Shown here piece after piece: positions 17,992-26,243 of a DNA stretch of 64,000 nt; position 1 is the first letter of the stretch, and the number at the start of each line of letters is the position of its first letter. Under the pieces are notes generated by a model. The model was not told the DNA's origin. It did not search any database and saw nothing but the letters and a program-made list of their open reading frames with translations. This DNA is from an uncultured Isoptericola sp. (GTDB taxonomy: Bacteria; Actinomycetota; Actinomycetes; Actinomycetales; Cellulomonadaceae): positions 186,001-250,000 of the forward strand of contig CANMFP010000003.1 in the NCBI GenBank assembly GCA_947497265.1. Reading direction: 5' to 3'. The translations under genes were made by a program, and so were the position numbers.

Positions 17992-18026
17992 CCGAGACCC
18001 GACCAACCCTGGTCAGGAGCGGTCAG
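17988..18026. terminator. Possible bidirectional terminator
   Basis: CTGACCG (17988-17994) pairs with CGGTCAG (18020-18026), and an inner GACC/GGTC stem is nested inside. It lies between the convergent doc and oleD genes. There is no clear U-tract, so confidence is modest. Confidence 0.35.
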
Positions 18027-19114
18027 CCCGCCGTGCCGCCGTAGTGCGCGGCCAGCCGCCGCATCCCCTCGTCGATGCTCACCGCGGGGCGCCACCCGAG
18101 CTCGGCCCGCACGGCCCGCTGGTCGAACCAGTGGGCGGTGGAGAGCTGCTCGGCGAGGAACCGCGTCATCGGCGGTTCGTCGGCGCCGGGTCGCACACGC
18201 CAGACGGCCTCGACCAGCCCGCCGGCCGTCCGTGCCAGCCCGGCCGGCACGCGCCACCGCGGCGGTTCGACGCCGCCCGCCCGGCAGATGCCGGTGAGCA
18301 GGTCGGCCACCGTGCGCGGCTCGCCGTTGGTCAGCACGTAGGCCCGGCCGCGCACCGCGTCCGGGCGGTCGCCGAGCCGGTCGAGCGCCGCCACGATCCC
18401 CGCGGCCGCGTTGTCGAGGTAGGTGGTGTCGATGAGCGCCGCCCCGTGCCCCAGCAGGGGCAGCCGTCCCCTCGCCGCGCGGTCGATCACCCGCTCGACG
18501 AGCTGCGTGTCCCCCGGCCCCCACACGATGTGCGGCCGGACCGCCACGACGCGGAAGTCGTCGTCCCCGGCCGGGGTACCGCCGTCGTCCCCTGGTTGCG
18601 AGCGTCCCTGCGCGGCCCCCGCCCCCTGATGAGGGCCGGGCAGAGACGCTCGCCCGGCAGGACCGCGGTCGCGGGACAGCGCCAGCACCTCCGAGGCCGC
18701 CTTCGTGCGGGCGTACTCGCCGCGCGCCCGCGCCGGGTCGGCCGGCTCCGCGCCGACGCCCACCAGCGACGCCCCGGCGTGCGCTACCGACGGCGACGAC
18801 ACCTGCACGAACCGCCGCACACCCGCCCGCTCGGCGGCATCCAGCAGCACCTCCGTGCCCCGCACGTTGACGCGCTCGAACTCGGCCGGGTCGCCCGCCA
18901 GCGACACCTTCGCCGCGAGGTGCACGACGGCGTCGGCCCCGTCCACCGCTCGCGCCACGACGGCGGGGTCGGTCACCGAACCGGCGACGTCCTCGGCACC
19001 GGGCACGCCGGACAGGCTGCGCTGCAGGGTGCGCACCTGCTCGCCGCGCTCCACCAGCAGCCGCGCCACCGCGCCGCCCAGCAGCCCCGAAGCGCCGGTG
19101 ACCAGCACGGTCAC
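18023..19114 (-). CDS. oleD: OleD, NADPH-dependent 2-alkyl-3-ketoacyl reductase
   Basis: A 363-residue short-chain dehydrogenase/epimerase. The N-terminal nucleotide-binding motif TGASGLLGGAVARLL and HLAAKVS are followed by an active-site Tyr-x-x-x-Lys (EYARTKAASE). In the Ole pathway OleD reduces the beta-keto acid made by OleA to the 2-alkyl-3-hydroxy acid. It starts at GTG 19112-19114, overlapping the oleBC stop by GTGA. Between about residues 155 and 185 there is a Gly/Pro/Asp-rich insertion (GAGAAQGRSQPGDDGGTPAG) that looks like a flexible loop not needed for the fold. It is last in the oleA-oleBC-oleD operon. Confidence 0.9.
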   Translation of the reverse strand: MTVLVTGASGLLGGAVARLLVERGEQVRTLQRSLSGVPGAEDVAGSVTDPAVVARAVDGADAVVHLAAKVSLAGDPAEFERVNVRGTEVLLDAAERAGVRRFVQVSSPSVAHAGASLVGVGAEPADPARARGEYARTKAASEVLALSRDRGPAGRASLPGPHQGAGAAQGRSQPGDDGGTPAGDDDFRVVAVRPHIVWGPGDTQLVERVIDRAARGRLPLLGHGAALIDTTYLDNAAAGIVAALDRLGDRPDAVRGRAYVLTNGEPRTVADLLTGICRAGGVEPPRWRVPAGLARTAGGLVEAVWRVRPGADEPPMTRFLAEQLSTAHWFDQRAVRAELGWRPAVSIDEGMRRLAAHYGGTAG

Positions 19115-21882
19115 GGTGCGGACACCCGACCCCCGGCCAGCACGCCGTCGGCCCACCGCGCGAGCCGCGCCCGGTCGATCTTCGAGTTGTGGCGCACGTC
19201 CGTGGGCATCTGCGGCACCACGAGCACGGCCGCGAGCGCCACCGACGACGACGCCCGGACCGCCGCGTCGAGCTCCTGCGGCGCGAGCCCGGCCCGGCGG
19301 TCCCGTCGCCCGGCGTCGGCCGGAGGCTCCACCACGGCGACCGCCTGCTGCACCCCGGCGGGGCCGACGCCGACCACCGCCGCACGCCGCACGCCCGGCG
19401 CGCGCTCGATCGACTGCTCCGGCCCCACCGGCGCGAGCGGCCCGTCGGCCGTGGTCAGCACGTGCGAGAGCCGCCCCTCGATCCACAGCCGGCCCTCGGC
19501 GTCCAGGTGCCCGACGTCCCCCGTGCGGTGCCAGTGCCCGGGCGGCGTGTCCCGCTCGGCGGCGACGTCGGTGAGCCACAGGCGGTCGTAGCGCTCCTTG
19601 AGGTGCGGCGCGCGCACCAGCACCTCGCCCAGCACACCGGGCACCTCGGCCGACGACGGCGCCCCGGTCGCCGCGCCGTCGGCGTCCAGCGCGCTGATGG
19701 TCACCCCGCCCGCTGCGTCGTCCACGATCGGGCGGCCGACGCACACGCCGTCGTCGGGAGCGGTGGCCGCGGCGCGGATGCCCTCCAGGGTGATGTCGGT
19801 GACCAGCATGCACTCCGTCATCCCGTAGGGGGTGTGCGCGGCGGCGTGCGGCATGAGGGCCTGGACCGCGGTGAGCATCTCGGCGCTGATCGGCGCCCCG
19901 GTGGACAGGAACGTCTCGACCCGCTCGAGCGCGTCCCGGTCCGCGGCGTCGAGCTCCCCGGCGGTGTCGACCACGTGGAGGATCGCCGCCGGGGAGAGGA
20001 ACACCATGCGGGCGTCCGAGGCGCGCACGGCGGCAGCCACCGCCCCGGCCGTCAGGGTGCGCGGCGCGGACACGTCCATGTCCGGTGTGACCGACCGCGT
20101 GCCCAGTGCCGGGCCGAGCAGCGCAAACGGCGCGAACCCGGTCACCAGGCCCGTCTCCGCACCAACCCCGAAGTGCGCGGCCAGCACGTCGCGCAGCGCC
20201 GAGAGCCGGGCGTGCGTGTAGACCACCCCCTTGGCCGGACCGGTCGAGCCGGACGTGAAGAGCACGGCCGCCTCGTCGTCAGGCCCGGGTTCGGGTGGCA
20301 GGTCGAGCCCCTCGCCCGCACGGGCGACGTCGACCAGCTCGTGGTCCACGCCCAGCGCGCGCCGCCGGACCGGGTCGAGCGGGTCGGCCGAGATCCGCAC
20401 CCCCGGCCAGCCGAAGGCTCGCGCGGCCGCGAGCGCCGTCGTCCGCCCGACGAGGTACTGCGGCCAGGCGCCCCGCTGCGCACGGGTCAGCCCGCGGATC
20501 CCGAGCCCGGCGTCCGCCACGACCACGACCGCGCCGATGCGCAGGCACGCGTAGACCAGCGCCGTGAGCGTCGGGCCCGGCTGGACCAGCAGCGACACGC
20601 GGTCGCCCCGACGGACGCCGATCAAGTGCAGCCCGGCGGCGATCCGTCGCACCTGACGGTCCAGCGCCCCCCAGCTCACCGTGGCCGGGCCCGAGCCGGA
20701 CATGTCGAGGACGGCAGCCTCGGAGCGCGTCGCGTCGTCGCCGGCCCGCTCGTCCAGACCCGCCCACATCGGCCGGAACGCGCTGCCCGACGGCGAGACG
20801 GCCGGCCCGGACGCAGGGTCGGGGGCCTCGGGCGCGGACGTCAAACCCGAAGTGGAGGGCCCCCCAGGGCCCGTGAACGCGTCCGCGCCCGAGGCCCCCG
20901 ACCCCAGCCAGTCCAGCACCGGACCCGCGTAGTCCACGTCCTCCGCGATCAGGTGCCCCGCCCCCTCGAACCGGTGGACCCGCGCGTGCGGCAGACGCTC
21001 GATCAGGTCGTCGAGGTAGCGGTCGGAGAAGATCGGGTCACGCGGACCCCACAGCAGCAGCGCGGGCACCTTCAGTGCCGCGACGCCCGCCGCGATGCGG
21101 TCCAGCTCCGGCCGGCTCGGGTGCTCCGCGGTCGCGGGGATGTCCGCGACGAACCCCTCGATCCCTGCCCGGTCGCCCGCCGTCCGGTACGGCAGCCGGT
21201 ACGCGTCCGCGACGGCAGACGGCAGGCGGGGGTGCGCCAGCGCGAGCGTCGTCTCCAGGAACGCCCGCGTGGTGCTGGTGCCCAGGCGGTGCACCGGCGG
21301 TGCCAGCGCGAGCCGCAGAGCCGCCGGGATCGGCACGTCCGCGGGCTGGTGCACCGCGGTGTTCAGCAGCGCGACACCGGCGAGCAGGTCCGGGTGGTCC
21401 ACCGCCCAGCCGAGCGAGACCACGCCGCCCCAGTCGTGCCCCAGCGTGACCACCGGCCCGTTCAGACCGAGCGCGTCGGTGAACGCCCCCAGACCCGCCA
21501 CACGCTCGGGCAGCGACCGCACACCTCCGCTGCGCGCCGACAACCCCATCTCGAGCTGGTCGACGGCGACCACCCGCCACGCGTCGGGCACACCACCAGG
21601 ACGTTCGCCCGTCGCCGCGGCCTCGGCCACCGCCGTCTCCGTCGCGAGGTTCAGCAGATCCCGCCACAGGTAGGACCACGTCGGGTTGCCGTGCACGGCC
21701 AGCACCGTGCCCACCGGCTCGATCCCCCGCGCCGCCAGCTCCGGTCCGTTGTCCAGGTAGTGCCACTCGGCCACCCGCCCGTGCGTGGCCGCGCCACCGC
21801 CGTCGGGCACGCGCAGCACGTGGCTGAACCGTGGATCGAGTCCGGGCAGACCCGGCGGGACCGTGCCCCCGCCCGAGCTCAC
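19111..21882 (-). CDS. oleBC: OleBC fusion: beta-lactone decarboxylase + beta-lactone synthetase
   Basis: A 923-residue fusion. Residues about 1-330 are an alpha/beta hydrolase of haloalkane-dehalogenase type (HGNPTWSYLWRDLL oxyanion loop, nucleophile Asp in LGHDWGGVVSLGW, VPALLLWGPRDPIF, GAGHLIAEDV). This is OleB, which decarboxylates the beta-lactone to a cis-olefin. A Ser/Gly/Pro linker follows. Residues about 375-923 are an adenylate-forming enzyme (FTSGSTGPAKGVVYTH, PYGMTECMLVTD, TGDVGHLD), namely OleC, which closes the beta-hydroxy acid to the beta-lactone. Fused OleBC is the known form in actinobacteria. It starts at GTG 21880-21882, overlapping the oleA stop by GTGA. Confidence 0.93.
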   Translation of the reverse strand: MSSGGGTVPPGLPGLDPRFSHVLRVPDGGGAATHGRVAEWHYLDNGPELAARGIEPVGTVLAVHGNPTWSYLWRDLLNLATETAVAEAAATGERPGGVPDAWRVVAVDQLEMGLSARSGGVRSLPERVAGLGAFTDALGLNGPVVTLGHDWGGVVSLGWAVDHPDLLAGVALLNTAVHQPADVPIPAALRLALAPPVHRLGTSTTRAFLETTLALAHPRLPSAVADAYRLPYRTAGDRAGIEGFVADIPATAEHPSRPELDRIAAGVAALKVPALLLWGPRDPIFSDRYLDDLIERLPHARVHRFEGAGHLIAEDVDYAGPVLDWLGSGASGADAFTGPGGPSTSGLTSAPEAPDPASGPAVSPSGSAFRPMWAGLDERAGDDATRSEAAVLDMSGSGPATVSWGALDRQVRRIAAGLHLIGVRRGDRVSLLVQPGPTLTALVYACLRIGAVVVVADAGLGIRGLTRAQRGAWPQYLVGRTTALAAARAFGWPGVRISADPLDPVRRRALGVDHELVDVARAGEGLDLPPEPGPDDEAAVLFTSGSTGPAKGVVYTHARLSALRDVLAAHFGVGAETGLVTGFAPFALLGPALGTRSVTPDMDVSAPRTLTAGAVAAAVRASDARMVFLSPAAILHVVDTAGELDAADRDALERVETFLSTGAPISAEMLTAVQALMPHAAAHTPYGMTECMLVTDITLEGIRAAATAPDDGVCVGRPIVDDAAGGVTISALDADGAATGAPSSAEVPGVLGEVLVRAPHLKERYDRLWLTDVAAERDTPPGHWHRTGDVGHLDAEGRLWIEGRLSHVLTTADGPLAPVGPEQSIERAPGVRRAAVVGVGPAGVQQAVAVVEPPADAGRRDRRAGLAPQELDAAVRASSSVALAAVLVVPQMPTDVRHNSKIDRARLARWADGVLAGGRVSAP

Positions 21883-22916
21883 CACGCAAGCTCCATCATC
21901 GCCGTGTTGATGCCCGAGCCGACACCCATGAGCAGCACACGCTCGCCGGGAGTCAACGAGTCCTGCTGCTCGACCAGCGTCATCGGGACCGACGCCGGAC
22001 CCACGTTCCCCAGGTGACCGAACGTGGTCGGCACCACCGAGCGGTCCAGCCCCACGGCCTCCACGATCGCGTTCGTGTGCACGCGCGAGACCTGATGGGT
22101 GATGTAGCGGTCCATCGCACCCCAGCTCCAGTCGGCCGTGGCGTCCTTCCAGGCGTCGACCACCAGCTCCAGACCACCCTCGAGGAGCCCCTGGGCGTCG
22201 GTGAACATGCCCTCCGTGCTGCCCACACACATCAGGTGGTGCTGCGTCGCGGCCCGCGTCACGCCGCCAAGCACACGGTGGCCCTGCGGATGCTCGTCCG
22301 CACGGCCCAGCACCGCCGCGGCAGAGCCTGAGCCGAGCGTCAACGACGCGAACTCCGTCATGAAGTCCTCGCGGCTGACGCCGTCACGCAGCAGGCGCTC
22401 GACCGTCACGTCCTGGATGTCGTCGGCGTCCTCGCCCGCGACCACCATCGCGTACCGCACCTGCCCCGACTCGATCATCCCGGCCGCGATGCTCATGCCG
22501 TTGATGAAGCCCAGGCAGGCGTTCGCCACGTCGAAGTTCACCGCCGAGCTCGGCAGCCCCAGCCCGTGGTGCAGCCCTACCGCCACCGACGGCTCCAGGT
22601 GCTTGCGCGTCACCGAGGTGTTGATGAGCAGGCCGACGTCGTCCGGCTCCACCCCCGCGGCGTCCAGCGCCTCGACGCCCGCCGCGATCGTCGCGGTGTT
22701 CGCGTCCTCCCCCGGACCCCAGTTGCGCCGGGCCTCCACGCCCGCGACCCGTTCCAGCAGCGTGACCGGGAGCTTCAGGCGCGACAGAGCCGGCGCCAGG
22801 CGCTCCTGCACCTCGGCGGAGGTCGTGACCCGCGACGGCAGCCGGCTCGTCACGGACAGCAACGCGACGTTGGCGAACCTGATGGTGGCGTTTCCAGACA
22901 CTCGAGCTCCAGACAT
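21879..22916 (-). CDS. oleA: OleA, thiolase-fold acyl-CoA condensing enzyme
   Basis: A 345-residue thiolase-superfamily enzyme that head-to-head condenses two fatty acyl-CoAs. The nucleophilic cysteine is Cys134 in DVANACLGFINGM; the catalytic glutamate is in RKHLEPSVAVG (near 108); the histidine and asparagine are in YITHQVSR and FGHLGNVGPAS. The glycine-rich ending GVGSGINTAMMELAW is typical. ATG 22914-22916 is the likely start; a GTG five codons in is possible. It is first in the operon, with 181 bp to the divergent aldolase gene. The product would be C25-C31-type membrane olefins, as known in Micrococcus; chain length cannot be read from sequence. Confidence 0.93.
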   Translation of the reverse strand: MSGARVSGNATIRFANVALLSVTSRLPSRVTTSAEVQERLAPALSRLKLPVTLLERVAGVEARRNWGPGEDANTATIAAGVEALDAAGVEPDDVGLLINTSVTRKHLEPSVAVGLHHGLGLPSSAVNFDVANACLGFINGMSIAAGMIESGQVRYAMVVAGEDADDIQDVTVERLLRDGVSREDFMTEFASLTLGSGSAAAVLGRADEHPQGHRVLGGVTRAATQHHLMCVGSTEGMFTDAQGLLEGGLELVVDAWKDATADWSWGAMDRYITHQVSRVHTNAIVEAVGLDRSVVPTTFGHLGNVGPASVPMTLVEQQDSLTPGERVLLMGVGSGINTAMMELAW

Positions 22917-23085
22917 CCGGCCGCTCGAGGCGCCGGAACGACGATGATTCACCGGCTCCCGGGGGCGGGCTCCGGCTCGGTGGGCGTGTCGACACCCGCT
23001 CTCGAGGTTATGACGCTCGGGGCCTCGTCGCCGTTCCGGACCACGCTGTGGATCACGACACGTCACGACGCGCCGTGCCGGGTCC

Positions 23086-23091
23086 TAGCCT
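23086..23091 (+). promoter_or_regulatory. -10 element (TAGCCT), leaderless
   Basis: TAGCCT lies 6 bp before GTG 23098 of the PLP lyase gene, with no ribosome-binding site. It fits the leaderless pattern seen for several genes in this window. Confidence 0.5.
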
Positions 23092-23097
23092 GGTCCG

Positions 23098-24387
23098 GTG
23101 ACCACGCCGCTCCCGCCGATCGCGTCCGACAACTACGCCGGCACCCATCCCGAGGTGCTCGCCGCGATCACCGCCGCCAACGCCGGGTTCGCCGTCGCCT
23201 ACGGGGACGACCCGTGGACGGCACGCCTCGGCACCCGCGTCGCCGAGGTGTTCGGCCCCGGCGCGGTCGCGTTCCCGCTGATCAACGGCACCGGCGCGAA
23301 CGTCGTCTCCCTCATGGCGCTGTCGGAGCGCTGGGGCGGCGTGGTGACCTCCGACGTCGCGCACGTCAACACCGACGAGAACGGTGCGCCCGAGCGGGTC
23401 GGCGGGCTCAAGATGCTGCCCTGCCCCTCGGTGGACGGGCGGATCGAGCCGTTCCACGTGGAACGGTGGGCCGGGCAGCGCCACGACGTGCACCGCGCCC
23501 ACCCCGGTGTGCTGTCACTCACACAGTCCACCGAGCTCGGAACCGTCTACTCCGTCGAGGCGCTGCGGGCGCTGACCGACACCGCGCACTCGCTCGGCAT
23601 GGCGGTGCACGTGGACGGGTCACGGCTCGCCAACGCCGCCGCCGCGCTCGGCTGCTCCCTGCGCGCGCTCACCACCGACCTCGGCGTCGACGTCGTCTCG
23701 CTGGGTGCCGCCAAGATCGGCGGCATGATCGGCGAGGCCGTCGTGGTGCTCGGGCCGGACGACGCCACCCCCGGGTACGACGGCGCAGGGTACGACGGCG
23801 CAGGGTACGACGGCGCTGGGTTGCGGCGGCGCGCGGCCGCCGCGGTGCCGTACCTGCGCAAGTCGACGATGCAGCTCGCGTCGAAGGCGCGGTTCGTCTC
23901 GGCACAGCTCCTGGCGCTGCTCGGAGAGCCGGGTGCGCCGGTGGGCGGCGGCGTCGCGGCGGAACCGGTCGCGGCGGGTGCCGCAGGTGCCGCGGGCGCC
24001 GGTGCCCGCGGCACCGGTGTTCTCGGCGCAGACACCGCCGTCGAACCGCTGTGGTGGCGCAACGCCGTGCACGCCAACGCGATGGCGGCCCGGCTGCGGG
24101 ACGGCCTGGACGCCGCCGGGGCGCTCGACCCGGCACCGGGTGGAGCATCCGCGCCGGAGGTGAGCTCCGCCGTCGGCGGCGTGCGCATCACGCGGCCCGT
24201 CGAGGCGAACGCGGTGTTCGCGACGTTGCCGAGAGTGGCGGCCGACCGGGTGCGCGAGCGGGCGCGGTTCTACGACTGGGCTCCCGGCGAGACCCCGGAC
24301 CGGGTCGAGGTGCGCTGGATGTGCTCGTGGGACACCCCGGCCGCCGCGGTGGACGCGTTCGTCGAGGCCGTCGTCACCGCCCTGTGA
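23098..24387 (+). CDS. Threonine aldolase-like / beta-eliminating lyase (PLP)
   Basis: A 429-residue fold-type I PLP enzyme, usual length about 340-360. Motifs present are GTGANVVSLMAL, a phosphate-binding region, VHVDGSRLANAAAALG (Asp contacting the pyridine nitrogen) and SLGAAKIGGMIGEAVV with the Schiff-base lysine. Two expansions are unusual: a 3x15-bp tandem repeat (23773-23817, encoding GYDGA units) just after the PLP lysine, and an Ala/Gly/Thr-rich linker (about residues 280-315). The C-terminal domain resumes with WWRNAVHANAMAARLRDGL. The reaction is likely cleavage of L-threonine or allo-threonine to glycine and acetaldehyde; a related beta-hydroxy amino acid substrate is possible. 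Confidence 0.88.
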   Translation: MTTPLPPIASDNYAGTHPEVLAAITAANAGFAVAYGDDPWTARLGTRVAEVFGPGAVAFPLINGTGANVVSLMALSERWGGVVTSDVAHVNTDENGAPERVGGLKMLPCPSVDGRIEPFHVERWAGQRHDVHRAHPGVLSLTQSTELGTVYSVEALRALTDTAHSLGMAVHVDGSRLANAAAALGCSLRALTTDLGVDVVSLGAAKIGGMIGEAVVVLGPDDATPGYDGAGYDGAGYDGAGLRRRAAAAVPYLRKSTMQLASKARFVSAQLLALLGEPGAPVGGGVAAEPVAAGAAGAAGAGARGTGVLGADTAVEPLWWRNAVHANAMAARLRDGLDAAGALDPAPGGASAPEVSSAVGGVRITRPVEANAVFATLPRVAADRVRERARFYDWAPGETPDRVEVRWMCSWDTPAAAVDAFVEAVVTAL

Positions 24388-24389
24388 TG

Positions 24390-24473
24390 CGTTTTACCGA
24401 TGTCGGTCATTCGTGTCGAGATCGGTAGTGCGCACTACCGATCTCGACACGGATTGCCGACATCGGTAGAACG
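24390..24473. repeat. 84-bp palindrome A (hairpin), downstream side of the DUF559 cassette
   Basis: Two 42-bp arms (24390-24431, 24432-24473) meet without a loop at GTGC|GCAC. By hand, 38 pairs are Watson-Crick, 3 are G-T and 1 is mismatched. The core is CGGTAGTGC/GCACTACCG. It ends 9 bp before the stop of the DUF559-type gene and may also act as a terminator for both neighbours. Confidence 0.9.
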
Positions 24474-24482
24474 GCACACGGG

Positions 24483-25415
24483 TCAGGATGGGAAGGGCAG
24501 CAACGGGTCGATCCGCGCAGCACGCCGCACGTCCCCGGGGAACGCCGCGACGAGCTTGCGCATCGCTCTGACGGAACCGTCCTTCGCTGTGAAGCGCAGC
24601 GGCCGCACACCGGTCGCGGCAGTGATCGCATCGTCGCGAAGCTTCTCCGCGAACCGTGCCGCGTCCGCGTCGTACTCCGCCCCGAAGGCCCCGTCGACAT
24701 ACTTGATCTGACCGTCGAACTCGGCGAGCACGCCGTGGTCGAGCCAGCCGAGGTCCACGCGGTACAGCCCTTCCGCGGTCTCGACCGGCAGCTGTGTCCG
24801 CGGGCGCGGGAGGCCCGCATGCGCCGCGAGATAGCGGATGAACGACTCCCAGGCGGACTCGGCCCCAGGGTCGGCCAGGCTGAGAAGATGCCTCGCGATC
24901 GCCCGCCCTCTCTGCTTGTTCCTCCGCTCCACGTGCTCGCGCACCCGGCCCTCGTCGAGCCCGTTCGCCAGTGCGCCGTCGAGCAGGACGAGCCCGTCCA
25001 GCGGAGGCATGGTCCGCAGGCAGTCGGCCACGGTCTCGGCGCGGTCCGTCACCGGGATGTCGTCGACCGTCGCGACCGTCAGCGGCAGCGGGCGCCGTCG
25101 GACGATGTCCTGGGCGGCAGCCTTGCCGGCCCGATATGCCTGCAGCACGTGGATCTTCGCGGGAGACCGCCAGCAGCGCATGCCCCAGAGGAGCGCGGCG
25201 CTGTCATGGCTGAAGACGTGCTCAGCACGCAGCTGGCGGTGGACAGCGCGGATCCGGTCGAGCGCCCGCTTGCGTTCGGCGACCGCCCGCGCGTCCTTGC
25301 TCGGTTGCTTCAGCCGGTAGGCGCCGTGGCGCAACCTCTCGATAGAGCCGTTCCGGAGCGCTTCACGAAGACGGAGGCGGTGATGCTCGCGTGCGATGAG
25401 AATCTCGGTCGTCAT
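24483..25415 (-). CDS. AbiEi-like HTH protein with C-terminal DUF559 (Vsr-like) endonuclease domain
   Basis: A 310-residue protein. The N-terminus (about 10-95) resembles the winged-helix/AbiEi-type antitoxin domain (ALRNGSIERLRHGAYRL, VFSHDSAALLWGM). The middle (TVATVDDIPVTDRAETVADC) is the conserved core of the same family. The C-terminus (about 215-310) is a DUF559/Vsr-like PD-(D/E)XK fold: YRVDLGWLDHGVLAEFDGQIKY supplies the D...E-x-D-x-x-x-K active-site set. ATG 25413-25415 gives the normal N-terminus. The gene is boxed by palindrome A just after its stop and palindrome B 129 bp before its start. No AbiEii toxin gene accompanies it. A nuclease acting on a specific DNA structure or site is likely; the target is unknown. 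Confidence 0.85.
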   Translation of the reverse strand: MTTEILIAREHHRLRLREALRNGSIERLRHGAYRLKQPSKDARAVAERKRALDRIRAVHRQLRAEHVFSHDSAALLWGMRCWRSPAKIHVLQAYRAGKAAAQDIVRRRPLPLTVATVDDIPVTDRAETVADCLRTMPPLDGLVLLDGALANGLDEGRVREHVERRNKQRGRAIARHLLSLADPGAESAWESFIRYLAAHAGLPRPRTQLPVETAEGLYRVDLGWLDHGVLAEFDGQIKYVDGAFGAEYDADAARFAEKLRDDAITAATGVRPLRFTAKDGSVRAMRKLVAAFPGDVRRAARIDPLLPFPS

Positions 25416-25793
25416 GCAGGCACCTTGGCGCCGGCCGACGGTGCGCGCGGCGCCTCTGCGCTGCCCTGTGGACGACCGCCACAGTGGACCGCCGAGAACC
25501 GTTGCGCGGCCTGCGGGCGACCTCTCTCCACCGGCAGCCTCCAACGTTTTGCCGATGTCGGTAGTTCGTGTCGAGATCGGTAGTGCGCACTACCGATCTC
25601 GACACGAACTACCGACATCGGTAAAACGGCCAGAGCGGAGCGGAACGGTCTCGCAGAGCGGAACGGACACACCGGACTGGACGGCCGCACGGAACCGGGA
25701 CGCCCGATTCGGCCGGGTCACGACCGGCGCGTTACGGTCGTGCTGACAGGCCGCGACGGGGCGGCCCGCCCGCTCACCAGCCCAGGAGCCGCC
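25416..25793. other. 378-bp gap
   Basis: It holds palindrome B and, after it, a short promoter region for the SRPBCC gene (TACGGT at 25733-25738 and the AGGAG ribosome-binding site at 25784-25788). Nothing else recognisable was seen. Confidence 0.5.
25545..25628. repeat. 84-bp palindrome B (hairpin), upstream side of the DUF559 cassette
   Basis: Arms 25545-25586 and 25587-25628 are perfectly complementary except for one G-T pair (41 of 42 Watson-Crick). The left arm matches palindrome A at 39 of 42 positions. It contains CGGTAGT units 19 bp apart (from 25559 and 25578). Together with A it encloses the nuclease gene in a 1239-bp unit. Confidence 0.9.
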
Positions 25794-26243
25794 ATGACGA
25801 CCGAGCACGCCACCGGGTTCACCGCCACCGCCTCGACCCACGTCGCCGAGCCGCCGGAACGGGTCTGGAACGAGCTGATGCACCCGGGCGCCCGCTGGAT
25901 GCTCGGCGCCAACATCGAGACCGACTTCCGACCCGGCAGCCCGATCACGTTCGAGGGCCACTTCTTCGGCCGCCAGTTCGCCGACAAGGGCCAGGTCATC
26001 GCCGTCGACCGCCCGCACCTGCTGCACTTCACGCACTACTCGCCGCTCAGCGAGCTCCCCGACGTCCCCGCGAGCTACCACGAGATCCGCATCACCCTCG
26101 TGGCCGACGACGGCGGCACCCAGGTGACGGTGCAGCAGGGCAACATCGACACCGCCGAGCACGCCACCCGCTCCGAGCAGCACTGGCGCGACGCCCTCTC
26201 CACGCTCGCGCACCGGGACTCGGCCCCGACCTCGGGCCCGTGA
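25794..26243 (+). CDS. SRPBCC / AHSA1-family protein
   Basis: A 149-residue START-like fold: FTATASTHVAEPPERVWNEL at the N-terminus, then a curved sheet (SPITFEGHFFGRQFADKGQV, HLLHFTHYSPLSELPD) and a final helix HATRSEQHWRDALSTL. The family binds hydrophobic ligands or acts as activator or cyclase; the substrate is unknown. It has a good ribosome-binding site (AGGAG 6 bp before ATG 25794). The stop overlaps the GTG of the GH3 lipoprotein gene, so the two are co-translated, though a functional link is not obvious. Confidence 0.85.
   Translation: MTTEHATGFTATASTHVAEPPERVWNELMHPGARWMLGANIETDFRPGSPITFEGHFFGRQFADKGQVIAVDRPHLLHFTHYSPLSELPDVPASYHEIRITLVADDGGTQVTVQQGNIDTAEHATRSEQHWRDALSTLAHRDSAPTSGP

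Noticed and set aside
24483-25415. Classical type IV AbiE toxin-antitoxin system
   Set aside because: Only the AbiEi-like half is present; the nucleotidyltransferase AbiEii gene is absent and a nuclease domain is fused instead.
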